A DNA stretch of 49,060 bases, from positions 528-49,587 of the forward strand of contig NZ_LLXZ01000205.1 in assembly GCF_001440395.1 (NCBI RefSeq), given 5' to 3'. Position 1 is the first letter of the stretch; every line of letters begins with the position of its first letter. Positions 33,213 through 41,251 of this stretch are shown in pieces. The translations under genes were made by a program, and so were the position numbers. The notes beneath the pieces were generated by a model that saw only the letters and a list, made by a program, of their open reading frames with translations, was not told the DNA's origin and searched no databases. The DNA comes from Bradyrhizobium jicamae (GTDB taxonomy: Bacteria; Pseudomonadota; Alphaproteobacteria; Rhizobiales; Xanthobacteraceae).

Positions 33213-33926
33213 CTATCGCCGCACGCCGGCCGGTTTCACCGCTCCCTTCTTCCACAGCCGAAATCCGCCCTCGAACGCGTTGGTATTGAGGCCGAGCCGG
33301 ACCTTGCGCGGCAGCTTGGCGGTCTTGTCGGCGTTGCCGCCGCCCAGCATGACGTAATCCGGCTCAAGCGCTGCGAGCAGACGCTTCAGGACGTCATCGA
33401 CCGTGCGCTGCCATTTCTTGCGGCCAACGCGCTTGAGGGCTGCAGCGCCGACGTATTGCTCGAACGTCTTGCCGTTGCGGTACGGCAGGTGCGCGAGCTC
33501 CATCGGTTCCAGAATGCCATCCACGATCATCGCGGAGCCAAGCCCCGTTCCGAGCCCCAGAAACAGCATCCGGCCGCCCTGGTAGCTGCCGATCGCCTGC
33601 ATCAGCGCATCGTTGACGACCTTGGTCGGGCGGCGGAAAGCCTTTTCGAAATTGAAACCGGCCCACCCCTGACCGAGATTGTGCGGCTCCGACAAGGGTC
33701 GGTTGTTGATCACAGGCCCGGGATAACCGATCGCGATGACGTCATAGGACCAGTCCTTGGTCAGCGCCTTGACCTTCCTGACCATCACTCTCGCAGAGAG
33801 GTCGGGACCAGACGCAAATGCGCGCCGCGTTCGCTCCGTGCTGGTCATGACCTTTACGCGCGAACCGCCGATGTCGATCGCCAGGACCGTTTGTCGCGGT
33901 GTACGCTTGGACGTTTTCTTCGCCAT
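33213..33926 (-). CDS. ROK family kinase, polyphosphate glucokinase-like
   Basis: A 237-residue sugar kinase of the ROK/actin-ATPase fold. Motifs are the phosphate-1 loop AIDIGGSRVKVM (residues 16-27), the glycine-rich GYPGPV, the phosphate-2/connect segment FLGLGTGLGSAMIVDG and the C-terminal adenosine region VMLGGGNADK. A zinc-type ROK Cys cluster is absent, as in polyphosphate/ATP glucokinases. It should phosphorylate glucose or a related sugar in the cytosol. The basic N-terminus (KKTSKRTPRQT) is short. The start ATG at 33926 is the first in frame. It is followed by small genes with no sugar-metabolism context. Confidence 0.85.
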   Translation of the reverse strand: MAKKTSKRTPRQTVLAIDIGGSRVKVMTSTERTRRAFASGPDLSARVMVRKVKALTKDWSYDVIAIGYPGPVINNRPLSEPHNLGQGWAGFNFEKAFRRPTKVVNDALMQAIGSYQGGRMLFLGLGTGLGSAMIVDGILEPMELAHLPYRNGKTFEQYVGAAALKRVGRKKWQRTVDDVLKRLLAALEPDYVMLGGGNADKTAKLPRKVRLGLNTNAFEGGFRLWKKGAVKPAGVRR

Positions 33927-33986
33927 GGATTCGCGCCCTGCTCGGTCGGATAATCATAACGCCAGCCGACGCTCACCTGAAGCAGG

Positions 33987-34098
33987 GAGACAGGCAGCCC
34001 CACAGCTTTTGTTCTCCATCCGACTCCAGTTTGTTCGCAAGGAACGAATCGTATCAGCGCAAATCAGCGCGAGCCGATTCTTAACAACGCGTTTGCTC
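33987..34098. repeat. Dispersed ~110-base hairpin repeat, family C copy 1
   Basis: Contains TTTGTTCTCCATCCGACTCC, then TTTGTTCGCAAGGAACGAAT and ends TTAACAACGCGTTTGCTC. The centre can fold as an imperfect hairpin (TTTGTTC-GCAAG-GAACGAA). Matching copies lie at 34542 and 40459. Confidence 0.75.
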
Positions 34099-34111
34099 GT
34101 CCGGGATACGC

Positions 34112-34405
34112 TCACTGTTCTTGCAGTACCGGCGAACCGAGTTCATTGAAGCGGAAGAGCTGAAAGATCCGCTGGCCGTTGAAGTCGAGGACCCTCAGAT
34201 CATCCGTCTCGTGCAGATTGCTCTCGACCGCCTGAAAATGCCCGCCATAGCGCTCCCTGGCGAGCGACAATGGAACCTCAAACGCGACGAACTTGCCGAT
34301 CCCTTTTTGCTTGAGCACCTCAAGAAGCCTCTGATCGCGCAACGACTCGTGCGATGTGAGAATGAGCAGCGGACCGCTCGCCGTGAGCAGCAAAAGCGAT
34401 TTCAT
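34112..34405 (-). CDS. Small conserved hypothetical protein
   Basis: A 97-residue soluble protein. It begins MKSLLLLTASGPLLILTSHE; the hydrophobic start is a buried strand rather than a signal peptide because the turn SHESLRDQRLLEVLKQKGI follows directly. The later part has an ARERYGGHFQAV block and LHETDDLRVLDFNGQRIFQL, which suggests a compact alpha/beta domain. I believe similar short proteins occur in other Bradyrhizobium genomes, but know no function. The ATG at 34405 has an excellent ribosome site (aaggagtatccg). Repeat elements lie on both sides. Confidence 0.75.
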   Translation of the reverse strand: MKSLLLLTASGPLLILTSHESLRDQRLLEVLKQKGIGKFVAFEVPLSLARERYGGHFQAVESNLHETDDLRVLDFNGQRIFQLFRFNELGSPVLQEQ

Positions 34406-34440
34406 CGGATACTCCTTCGCGGTTGGAGTGAACTCAGCGA

Positions 34441-34522
34441 GTAGCCCGGATGAGCGCAGCGACACAGCGATCCGAGACTACTCCAACATCACCCCGGATA
34501 TCGCTGCGCTCATCCGGGCTAC
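34441..34522. repeat. Palindromic repeat, family B
   Basis: GTAGCCCGGATGAGCGCAGC at the left and GCTGCGCTCATCCGGGCTAC at the right are perfect inverted ends, with a 42-base centre. It is the most intact family B copy in the window. Confidence 0.85.
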
Positions 34523-34541
34523 GCTCGCTCTCCCGAGGTAA

Positions 34542-34654
34542 AGAGAAACAAACAGCACCACAGCTTTGTTCTTCATCCGACTCCATTTTGTTCGAAAGAA
34601 CGAATCGGAATCCTGCAAATCCGCCCTGGCCAATCCTTAACAAGATGTTTGCGC
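34542..34654. repeat. Dispersed hairpin repeat, family C copy 2
   Basis: Contains GCTTTGTTCTTCATCCGACT and CCATTTTGTTCGAAAGAACG, then AATCGGAATC and a final TTAACAAGATGTTTGCGC. It follows the family B element directly. About 20 bases further (34672-34690) lies a partial family B half-site. Nothing else is seen in the gap up to 34823. Confidence 0.75.
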
Positions 34655-34823
34655 GCGGATGCCGCGGAGCAAGTAGCCGGATGAGGCGCCCTCGTCATCC
34701 CCCGATAGACGATCTTCCTTCGATGCCTTCGAGCCGCGTCGGTTCGGAACCTGGCTTATTCGGACATCCGTCGTTGCGACCATGCGCGAATCGGTCGAAT
34801 CTCGCGTCGAGATGGGGTGATTC

Positions 34824-36893
34824 GTGCTCGCTGAAAATACCGATCAATATCTGGAAAGCCTGAATGCGGAGCAGCGCAGGGCCGTCGAGCACGGCGTCGC
34901 CCCGGATGGAACCATAGGTTCGCCGCTTCTCGTCATTGCCGGCGCCGGATCCGGAAAGACCAACACGCTTGCGCACCGTGTCGCCTACCTCATCATCAAG
35001 GGCGCCGACCCGCGCCGCATGCTGCTGATGACGTTCTCGCGGCGTGCTGCCGCCGAGATGACGCAGCGTGTCGAACGCATCGCGCGCCGCGTCCTCGGCG
35101 ATCGTGCCGGCATCATGACGGAAGCGCTGACCTGGGCAGGAACCTTTCACGGCATCGGGGCGCGGCTGCTGCGCGAATACGCCGAAAGCATCGGCTTCGA
35201 TCCGGCCTTCACGATTCACGATCGCGAGGATTCGGCCGACCTGCTCAACCTGGTGCGCCACGAGCTCGGATTTTCAAAGACCGAGAGCAGGTTTCCCACC
35301 AAGGGCACCTGTCTTGCAATCTATTCCCGATGCGTGAACGCGCAGATGCCGATCGAGGCGCTGCTCGGACAGCACTATCCCTGGTGTTCGGGCTGGGCTG
35401 ATGAGCTCAAGCAATTATTCGCCGGCTACGTCGAGGCCAAGCAGAAGCAGAACGTCCTCGACTATGACGATCTGCTATTGTGGTGGGCGCAGATGGTATC
35501 CGAGCCGGGAATCGCGCAGGAGATCGGCGGCCGGTTCGATCATGTCATGGTCGACGAGTATCAGGACACCAATCGGCTTCAGGCGTCGATACTCCTGGCG
35601 CTCAAGCCGGACGGTCGCGGCCTCACGGTGGTGGGGGACGACGCCCAATCCATCTATTCGTTTCGCGCGGCCACGGTCAGAAACATTCAGGATTTCCCCG
35701 ATCACTTCAGCCCCAGAGCAGCGATCGTTACGCTCGACCGCAACTATCGCTCCACGCAGCCGATTCTGGCGGCCGCCAATGGCGTGATCGGACTTGCCAG
35801 AGAACGGTTCACCAAAAACCTCTGGACCGAGCGCAGTTCGGCCCGGTTGCCGCGTCTGGTCACCGTTCGCGATGAGGCCGATCAGGCCCGCTACATCGTC
35901 GACCAGGTGCTGTCAAACCGCGAGGAGGGATCGCGGCTCAAGGAGCAGGCTGTTCTGTTCCGAACGTCCTCACACAGCGGCCCCCTGGAAGTCGAGCTGA
36001 CGCGGCGCAATATTCCCTTCGTCAAGTTTGGCGGCTTGAAGTTTTTGGACGCCGCCCACGTAAAGGACGTGCTTGCTCTCCTCAAATTCGTCGAGAACCC
36101 CCGGGACCGGGTTGCAGGATTCCGCGTGCTTCATTTGCTGCCGGGCATCGGGCCGGCGTCAGCGCAGCGCATTCTCGATCAAACCACCGTAATGGCCGAT
36201 CCGATCTCCGCGCTCGCATCGCTTCCCACCCCGCCCCGCGCCGGCCAGGATTGGACCGCCTTTGTCGAAACGCTCACTAATCTGCGCTATTCGGAATGGC
36301 CGTCCGACATCGAACGTATCAGGCTCTGGTACACCCCGCACCTGGAGCGCATCCACGAGGATGCGGAGGTGCGGCTGGCCGACCTGCTGCAGCTCGAGCA
36401 GATCGCATCGGGCTATCCATCCCGCGAACGCTTCCTGACTGAACTCACGCTTGATCCGCCTGACGCGACCAGCGATCGCTCCGGCCCGCCCCTGCGAGAC
36501 GAAGACTATCTGATCCTGTCCACGATCCACTCTGCAAAGGGGCAGGAATGGAAATCGGTATACGCCTTGAACGTTGTCGACGGCTGCATGCCGTCTGATC
36601 TGGGCGCCGGCACGACGGCTGAGCTCGAAGAGGAGCGACGCCTGCTGTACGTCGCGATGACGCGCGCCAAGGACGATCTGCATCTGATCGTGCCGCAGCG
36701 CTTCTTCGTCCATGGTCAGCAGGCACGCGGCGACCGTCATGTCTATGCGTCGCGGACGCGCTTCATACCGGATCACCTGGTCAAGCTGTTCGATCGGCAG
36801 ACATGGCCGGCGGCGACCCCGGCAGCACGCGCGACGCCAGGTCAAAACGTCCAGATCGACATTCGTGAACGCATGCGCGGCATGTGGCGCTAG
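34824..36893 (+). CDS. UvrD/Rep-type ATP-dependent DNA helicase
   Basis: A 689-residue superfamily 1A helicase. Visible motifs are Walker A AGAGSGKT (residues 39-46), motif Ia LLMTFSRRAAAEM, TFHGIGARLLREYA, motif II MVDEYQDTN, motif III GDDAQSIYSFRAA, motif IV region RNYRST, motif V ILSTIHSAKGQEW and motif VI LLYVAMTRAKDDL. It should unwind DNA 3' to 5' during repair or replication restart. It is somewhat shorter than UvrD or PcrA and lacks their long C-terminal linker, so I do not assign uvrD. The start is GTG at 34824. It ends four bases before the convergent cupin copy 2. Confidence 0.93.
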   Translation: MLAENTDQYLESLNAEQRRAVEHGVAPDGTIGSPLLVIAGAGSGKTNTLAHRVAYLIIKGADPRRMLLMTFSRRAAAEMTQRVERIARRVLGDRAGIMTEALTWAGTFHGIGARLLREYAESIGFDPAFTIHDREDSADLLNLVRHELGFSKTESRFPTKGTCLAIYSRCVNAQMPIEALLGQHYPWCSGWADELKQLFAGYVEAKQKQNVLDYDDLLLWWAQMVSEPGIAQEIGGRFDHVMVDEYQDTNRLQASILLALKPDGRGLTVVGDDAQSIYSFRAATVRNIQDFPDHFSPRAAIVTLDRNYRSTQPILAAANGVIGLARERFTKNLWTERSSARLPRLVTVRDEADQARYIVDQVLSNREEGSRLKEQAVLFRTSSHSGPLEVELTRRNIPFVKFGGLKFLDAAHVKDVLALLKFVENPRDRVAGFRVLHLLPGIGPASAQRILDQTTVMADPISALASLPTPPRAGQDWTAFVETLTNLRYSEWPSDIERIRLWYTPHLERIHEDAEVRLADLLQLEQIASGYPSRERFLTELTLDPPDATSDRSGPPLRDEDYLILSTIHSAKGQEWKSVYALNVVDGCMPSDLGAGTTAELEEERRLLYVAMTRAKDDLHLIVPQRFFVHGQQARGDRHVYASRTRFIPDHLVKLFDRQTWPAATPAARATPGQNVQIDIRERMRGMWR

Positions 36894-36897
36894 TCGC

Positions 36898-37284
36898 CTA
36901 CTCCCCCGCAGCCGTAAAAAACTTCGTCCCGTCAAAGAACCGGTTCGGCCGGTTGAATATCGCCATGAACGTCGCGCCGTTGGGTGCGTGCGCGACATGG
37001 ATGTTGCCGCCCGGCCGCCACACGAAGTCGCCGGCGCCGCAGCGGCCCTCGGCATCTTCCAGCGAGCCTTCGAGCATGAAAGTCTGTTCGAGCGCGGTGT
37101 GCTCGTGCAGCGGCACGACCGCGCCGGGCGCCATCTTGAACAGGATGGTCGAGCGCCCCTCGTCGTCTTGATAGAGGATCTTCATCTCGATGCCGTCGAA
37201 CTGCGTCGGCTGCCACGGCATTCTTGACGCGGCGACGACGTATGAGCGAAGTTCGGGCGGATTGACAGGCACGGGCTGGTTCAT
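36898..37284 (-). CDS. ChrR-like cupin protein, copy 2
   Basis: A 128-residue cupin nearly identical to the gene at 24135 (about 92% by residue count: differences include H15Y, I16V, K21R, E30D, Q50K, K102N). The metal motif VPLHEHTALEQTFMLEGSLE and the second-half RPGGNIHVAHAP are unchanged, so both copies should be active. DNA similarity stops about 20 bases upstream of the start codon, so the two copies have different promoters. The ATG at 37284 has ggagtgagaagcc before it. Neighbours differ entirely from those of copy 1. Confidence 0.9.
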   Translation of the reverse strand: MNQPVPVNPPELRSYVVAASRMPWQPTQFDGIEMKILYQDDEGRSTILFKMAPGAVVPLHEHTALEQTFMLEGSLEDAEGRCGAGDFVWRPGGNIHVAHAPNGATFMAIFNRPNRFFDGTKFFTAAGE

Positions 37285-37362
37285 GGCTTCTCACTCCGGA
37301 ATAGTCGACGATCTTGGCATGCCTCCGCATATCGCTTCGCTCATGCGGAGCTGCGGCAAGCC

Positions 37363-38364
37363 CTACCCCCCACCCTCCGGCTTGATCCCCGCCGCCTTCA
37401 TGATCGGCAACAACCTTGCTTCCTCGCTGTCACGATACGCCGTGACCTCCTGCGTCGTGGTCGGCCACGTGGTGGCGCCGAGATCGGCGTAGCGCTGTTT
37501 CACCCAGGGGTCGTTCAGCGCTCTTGTAGTGAGCTCGTTGATTTGCGCGACAAGGTCGGGCGGCATGTTGGCGGGGCCAACGAGTGCGGCCCAGGAGGTC
37601 ATCTCGTAGCCGGGCAGCAGTTCGGCCATCGCGGGCACGTCGGGAAGCTCTGCGATGCGCTTCTTAGCGGTAACCGCGACGGGGCGGATCGTACCGGCGC
37701 GCACGCTCGGCAGCGAGCCCGGCAGATTGTCGAACAAGAGATCGATATTGCCGGCGAGCAAATCGTTCAGCGCCGGCGCGGCGCCCCGGTAAGGCACGTG
37801 GCGGACCTGGACGCCGGCCATGCTGTTCATCATCTCGCCGGAGAGATGCAGCGTGGTGCCGAAGCCGGCGGAGGCGTAGGTGTATTTGCCGGGCTCCTTC
37901 TTGAACGCGGCGAGCAATTCCTTCAGGTCCGCGGAGAACAGGTCCTTCTTCGCGGTCAGAATGTTCGGCAATTGCCACATGCCTGATATGAAGGTGAAAT
38001 CCTCGCGCGGGCGATACGGCAGTTTGGCGTAAGAGCCGATCGCGAGCACGTTGGAGGCGATGCCGCCAAGCCCGACGGTGTAGCCGTCCGGGGGCGACTT
38101 GGTGATCGCGTCCGCGCCGAGCACGCCGCCAGCGCCGGCCTTGTTCTCGACCACGAAGGATTGCCCGGACAGTTCGCTCAGCTTCTGGCACAGCACGCGC
38201 GACAGCGTGTCGGTGGCGCCGCCGGCCGGAAAGCCGTTGACATATTTCACGGGCCGGACCGGCCAGGCCTCTGCGGCGCGGCCTGCCCGTGGCACGAGCC
38301 ACGGCGCGGCAATGAAAGAACCGGTGAGCGCAAGCGCGCGGCGGCGGTCGATCGACAGCGGCAT
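37363..38364 (-). CDS. Tripartite tricarboxylate transporter substrate-binding protein (TctC/Bug), third
   Basis: A 333-residue periplasmic binding protein. The N-terminus has a twin-arginine-like signal (IDRRRALALTGSFIAAPWLV, cleavage around GRAAEA). Mature motifs are VKYVNGFPAGGATDTLSRVL, VVENKAGAGGVLGADAITKS, PDGYTVGLGG and VPYRGAAPALNDLLAGNIDL. The start ATG at 38364 follows a very strong gaggggaggaaaccg site. It is an orphan without TctAB, like the two others. In this family such receptors often serve shared membrane modules located elsewhere. The ligand is unknown. Confidence 0.92.
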   Translation of the reverse strand: MPLSIDRRRALALTGSFIAAPWLVPRAGRAAEAWPVRPVKYVNGFPAGGATDTLSRVLCQKLSELSGQSFVVENKAGAGGVLGADAITKSPPDGYTVGLGGIASNVLAIGSYAKLPYRPREDFTFISGMWQLPNILTAKKDLFSADLKELLAAFKKEPGKYTYASAGFGTTLHLSGEMMNSMAGVQVRHVPYRGAAPALNDLLAGNIDLLFDNLPGSLPSVRAGTIRPVAVTAKKRIAELPDVPAMAELLPGYEMTSWAALVGPANMPPDLVAQINELTTRALNDPWVKQRYADLGATTWPTTTQEVTAYRDSEEARLLPIMKAAGIKPEGGG

Positions 38365-38587
38365 CGGTTTCCTCCCCTCTTCCCAAGGGCCGTGCGCCGC
38401 GTTGCAGCTTTTCGCTGTTCTGTTCTCCTTGGCTCCAGTCGTCGATCGGCGTGACGCGGCGATCTCTGGCGGGAGGCGGGGCGCGTTCGGCTAGCGTCAG
38501 CTTATGGGTTGCGCGCGCAGCTGCAAAGCCTGGCTATCGCGAAAAAACGGCCCTCGCCTGCACTCCCGTAGCGGATGAGCGGAGCGA

Positions 38588-38618
38588 CAAAAAAGCCCGC
38601 GAGGATTTCGCGGGCTTT
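38588..38618 (-). terminator. Rho-independent terminator of the small secreted gene
   Basis: Read on the minus strand, GCCCGCGA and TCGCGGGC form an 8-bp perfect stem with a 5-base loop, directly followed by TTTTTTGTC. It lies about 40 bases after the stop codon of the gene at 38658. The remaining bases between 38365 and 38588 show no gene. Confidence 0.85.
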
Positions 38619-38657
38619 CTGCTTGCTCATACGCGGCGCCAACTCAAGCGCCTGTCC

Positions 38658-38924
38658 TCACTGAATGGCACGGCCGACCGTCGCGGGGCGGCCCTGCGCG
38701 GTGGTGATCTTGCTGCGCGGCGTCAGCACGCTGACCTGAACCGGCGTAGCGACGCTGGCGTCCGGCGATGCTTCCTGAACGTTTTCGGCGCCCAACACCT
38801 GAAGCTGCATGACGGAGGCCGGAAAACCCGCCTTTTGGTAGGTCGGCAACTCGGCTGCGACAGCGGCGTTAGCAGCCGTCATCGTGAACACGGCGGCGGC
38901 AGCGGCCAGGGCAATCTTCTTCAC
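38658..38924 (-). CDS. Small secreted protein of unknown function
   Basis: An 88-residue protein with a signal peptide (KKIALAAAAAVFTMTAANAA, cleavage after AVAAE). The mature 63 residues contain no Cys and are rich in Val, Ala, Ser and Gln (VMQLQVLGAENVQEASPDAS); no known domain. It starts with GTG at 38924, supported by a strong aaggagaactgaa site. It has its own terminator and an AT-rich promoter region with an inverted repeat at 38973-39002, so it is an independently regulated single gene. Confidence 0.8.
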   Translation of the reverse strand: MKKIALAAAAAVFTMTAANAAVAAELPTYQKAGFPASVMQLQVLGAENVQEASPDASVATPVQVSVLTPRSKITTAQGRPATVGRAIQ

Positions 38925-38972
38925 TTCAGTTCTCCTTAATAGCTTGAAATATAGACTTAATGTTCAATATGC

Positions 38973-39002
38973 TGCATTGCAATAGTTGATTGCTGCAATG
39001 CA
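38973..39002 (-). promoter_or_regulatory. Inverted repeat in promoter region of small secreted gene
   Basis: TGCATTGCA (38973-38981) and TGCAATGCA (38994-39002) are reverse complements with a 12-base spacer, about 50 bases upstream of the GTG at 38924 in an AT-rich stretch. It could be a regulator site. The rest of the gap to 39221 shows nothing recognisable. Confidence 0.35.
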
Positions 39003-39221
39003 CGCATGCGGCAACAGAATGCGGAACCGCGCGTTGGTCGTACGAGGCGCGGTGAAGGTTCGCTGGAATTTTGCGGGGCTGGCACCCATCGGCAGGCCAG
39101 CGAACGGTGGTGCGGCTGATGCGTCGATATCCCGCCTGCGATTGAGGAAAAGTTGTCAATGATGTCCTGGGGGCGGAACCATTCGGCCGTCCGTTGCTGT
39201 GGACCGGCCTCGCATCCGCAT

Positions 39222-39890
39222 TCAGCCTGCGGCGGTCTCCAGGCCATGCTTGCCACATTCATACGCCAGCTCCGGGCGCAGCGCCCGCATCCGCCCGGCC
39301 AGCCTTCTGCTCCCGGTCTCCTCCGCACGCGCCAACTGGTTGCTGACGGCCACATGGTCGGCATCGCTCTTGTGCTGGTTAAGTTTTGACTGCCCCTCGA
39401 TCTGATCGACGACGAGGTCGATGACGCGGATCGAGGCGAGCATGCTCTCGCGCTTGGCGGGCTCCATTCCAGCCAGGTCCCACGGCTGTTTCGGCAAGCG
39501 CGCCTCCGCGACCGCAAGCAGCGCGTCGCCGTGGCCACGATTCTCGTCGAGCGCACCTAAGTGCGCGATGCCTGAGAGATGCACGGCCTCGTAGAGCCAG
39601 GTCGAGACGTTATCGCGCGAGGCGTACCAGTCGTTGGAGACATAGGCGTCGTCGCCGGAAACGATCAGGAGAAAGCGCCTGTTGCCGTCGGCGAGTGCGA
39701 CGAGCGGATTTTTGGCCGTAAGATGGATCTGCACGATCACGCAGTCGTCGCGCCGCAGGATCACGAACGGTACGTGCGAGCCGCGCGGCCCGCGCTCATC
39801 GGCGGCAACGATCACGCCAAAGCCGCGCTCGGCCGCAAACGCGAGCGCGCGCTCCTGTTCGATGCGAAACTGAGGTCGAAGGATGTGCAT
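39222..39890 (-). CDS. PaiB-type FMN-binding negative transcriptional regulator
   Basis: A 222-residue protein of the PaiB family (split-barrel flavin-binding fold). Typical segments are HILRPQF at the start, GSHVPFVILRRDD, HLTAKNPLVALADGNRRFLL, YVSNDWYASRDNVSTWLYEA and the later LDENRGHGD. Bacillus PaiB represses sporulation and protease genes, but in most bacteria the role is unknown and the DNA-binding activity is not established. The ATG at 39890 is used; a TTG two codons earlier is also in frame. It is divergent from csaA with a 175-base gap. Confidence 0.88.
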   Translation of the reverse strand: MHILRPQFRIEQERALAFAAERGFGVIVAADERGPRGSHVPFVILRRDDCVIVQIHLTAKNPLVALADGNRRFLLIVSGDDAYVSNDWYASRDNVSTWLYEAVHLSGIAHLGALDENRGHGDALLAVAEARLPKQPWDLAGMEPAKRESMLASIRVIDLVVDQIEGQSKLNQHKSDADHVAVSNQLARAEETGSRRLAGRMRALRPELAYECGKHGLETAAG

Positions 39891-40065
39891 GGCCAAGCGC
39901 TCGAACGGCTGGAGGACGGAGAGCTCAGGCAGGCTAACCTATTCGGCGAGCGATCACCAACCTGCGCCCACGTGCGTTCCAACCACAAGGCAACTCCGAT
40001 ATGAGGCTATGTGTCGCCTCATTCAGACAGTTCCCGACATCCAGCTTGCCAACCGAGCTCGCCCC

Positions 40066-40410
40066 ATGCCGCCGCTAAAACCTCAGGCCACCTACGACGA
40101 CTTCGACCGCCTCGACATCCGGATCGGCAAGGTCGTGGACGTGCAGCCGTTTCCCCGCGCGCGCAATCCGTCCTGGAAGGTCGGCGTCGACGTCGGCGCT
40201 GACAGGATCATGTGGTCGAGCGCGCAGATCACAAACTATGAACCGGCGGCGCTGCTCGGCTCACTCGTCGTGTGCGTCTGCAATTTCGCGCCGAAGAACA
40301 TCGCGGGCTTCACGTCCGAACTCCTGATCCTCGGCGCCAAGGGCGCTGATGGCAACGTGATCGTCCTTGGCCCGCGCAGCGAAGTTGCGATCGGCGAGCC
40401 GGTGTTTTGA
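40066..40410 (+). CDS. csaA: tRNA-binding protein CsaA
   Basis: A 114-residue OB-fold tRNA-binding protein. The pattern is complete: ATYDDFDRLDIRIGKVVDVQ, FPRARNPSWKVGVDVG, SSAQITNY, VVCVCNFAPKNIAGFTSELL and the closing VIVLGPRSEVAIGEPV. CsaA works as a small dimer with chaperone-like activity and is related to the tRNA-binding domain of PheRS and methionyl-tRNA synthetase. The start ATG at 40066 gives the expected length; the longer upstream frame has no similarity. No strong ribosome site is visible. Confidence 0.93.
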   Translation: MPPLKPQATYDDFDRLDIRIGKVVDVQPFPRARNPSWKVGVDVGADRIMWSSAQITNYEPAALLGSLVVCVCNFAPKNIAGFTSELLILGAKGADGNVIVLGPRSEVAIGEPVF

Positions 40411-40458
40411 TGCCGCGCATGACGGGCGAGCAGCGAGGAGATAACGACGGAGTCCGCA

Positions 40459-40564
40459 GAGAAACAAGCACGGCTTTGTTCTCCATCCGACTCCATTTTG
40501 TTCGCAAAGAACGAATCGGAATCGAACAAATCAGCGCGGGGCAATTCTTAACAACACGTTTGCT
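40459..40564. repeat. Dispersed hairpin repeat, family C copy 3
   Basis: Contains GGCTTTGTTCTCCATCCGAC, CCATTTTGTTCGCAAAGAAC, GAATCGGAATCG and a final TTAACAACACGTTTGCT. It can fold with TCCGA pairing TCGGA and TTGTTC pairing GAACGAA around GCAAA. Confidence 0.75.
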
Positions 40565-40637
40565 TCGTGTTGGTGCGCGGCTGTGAAGAAGTCGCGGCAA
40601 AACCTGCGGAGTCATCCGTTGAAAAAGACTCTCTGCG

Positions 40638-40712
40638 CGTCATTGCGAGCGCAGCGAAGCAATCCATCGTCCCGCTGGAGAAATGGATTGCTTCGCTTCG
40701 CTCGCAATGACG
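40638..40712. repeat. Palindromic repeat (cgtcattgcgagcg type)
   Basis: CGTCATTGCGAGCG and CGCTCGCAATGACG are perfect inverted ends; inside, GCAATCCAT and ATGGATTGC form a second stem. A common type of interspersed palindrome in Bradyrhizobium-like genomes. Confidence 0.8.
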
Positions 40713-40740
40713 GAGAGGCACTAGACCGAGTGAGAGCAAG

Positions 40741-40847
40741 AGCCCGGATGCGTAGCGCGACATCCGGGACAATTCTCACCTCGTCCCGGATATCGCTTCC
40801 GCCTACGCTCTTCGAGCTACGGCGGACAAGCCACTCATCCGGGCTAC
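40741..40847. repeat. Palindromic repeat, family B degenerate copy
   Basis: AGCCCGGATGCG at the left and ACTCATCCGGGCTAC at the right with inner CATCCGGGAC and GTCCCGGATATCGC. An extra 25-base insertion distorts the usual layout. With the family C copy and the cgtcattgcg palindrome it fills the 462-base gap between csaA and the GapR gene. Confidence 0.7.
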
Positions 40848-40872
40848 ATTCTTTGCTCGGCTTCGCTTCGGC

Positions 40873-41142
40873 TCAGGCCGCCTTGGCAACCTTCTCCGCC
40901 GGCGCGGTTTCCATGGCGCGCATGTAGAGATCGAGCAGGCTTTCGCGCTCGTCGCGCTCGTCCTGGTCCTGCTTGCGCAGCTTGATGATCTCCTTGAGGA
41001 TCTTGACGTCGAACCCCTCGCCCTTGGCCTCGGAAAACACTTCCTTCTTCTGCTCGTTCAGCTCCTGCAATTCGGTGTCGATATTCTCGATCCGCTCAAC
41101 GAAAGAACGGATCCGGCCGCCGGGAATGGTGACGTCAGACAT
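40873..41142 (-). CDS. gapR: DUF2312/GapR family nucleoid-associated protein
   Basis: An 89-residue alpha-helical DNA-binding protein. The core pattern is RIRSFVERIENIDTELQELN, then FSEAKGEGFDVKILKEIIKL, then a DERESLLDLYMRAM helix, as in GapR of Caulobacter, which encircles overtwisted, AT-rich DNA ahead of replication forks and supports topoisomerase action. Length and lysines match. The C-terminal tail APAEKVAKAA is short. The ATG at 41142 has agggagtcacc upstream, so the longer frame to 41253 is rejected. It is divergent from pdxY, sharing 109 bases. Confidence 0.93.
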   Translation of the reverse strand: MSDVTIPGGRIRSFVERIENIDTELQELNEQKKEVFSEAKGEGFDVKILKEIIKLRKQDQDERDERESLLDLYMRAMETAPAEKVAKAA

Positions 41143-41251
41143 GGTGACTCCCTGTTGAATGAGATCGTGAAAATGACCGCAAACAAATAACCAATGTGTT
41201 AACCTCGGCCGGTTCCCTTCTCGGCAAATCAGATAATCCCCAAGACTCCAC

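Noticed and set aside
24135..37284. Composite transposon explaining the cupin duplication
   Set aside because: No IS ends, transposase or target-site duplications are visible at either copy.
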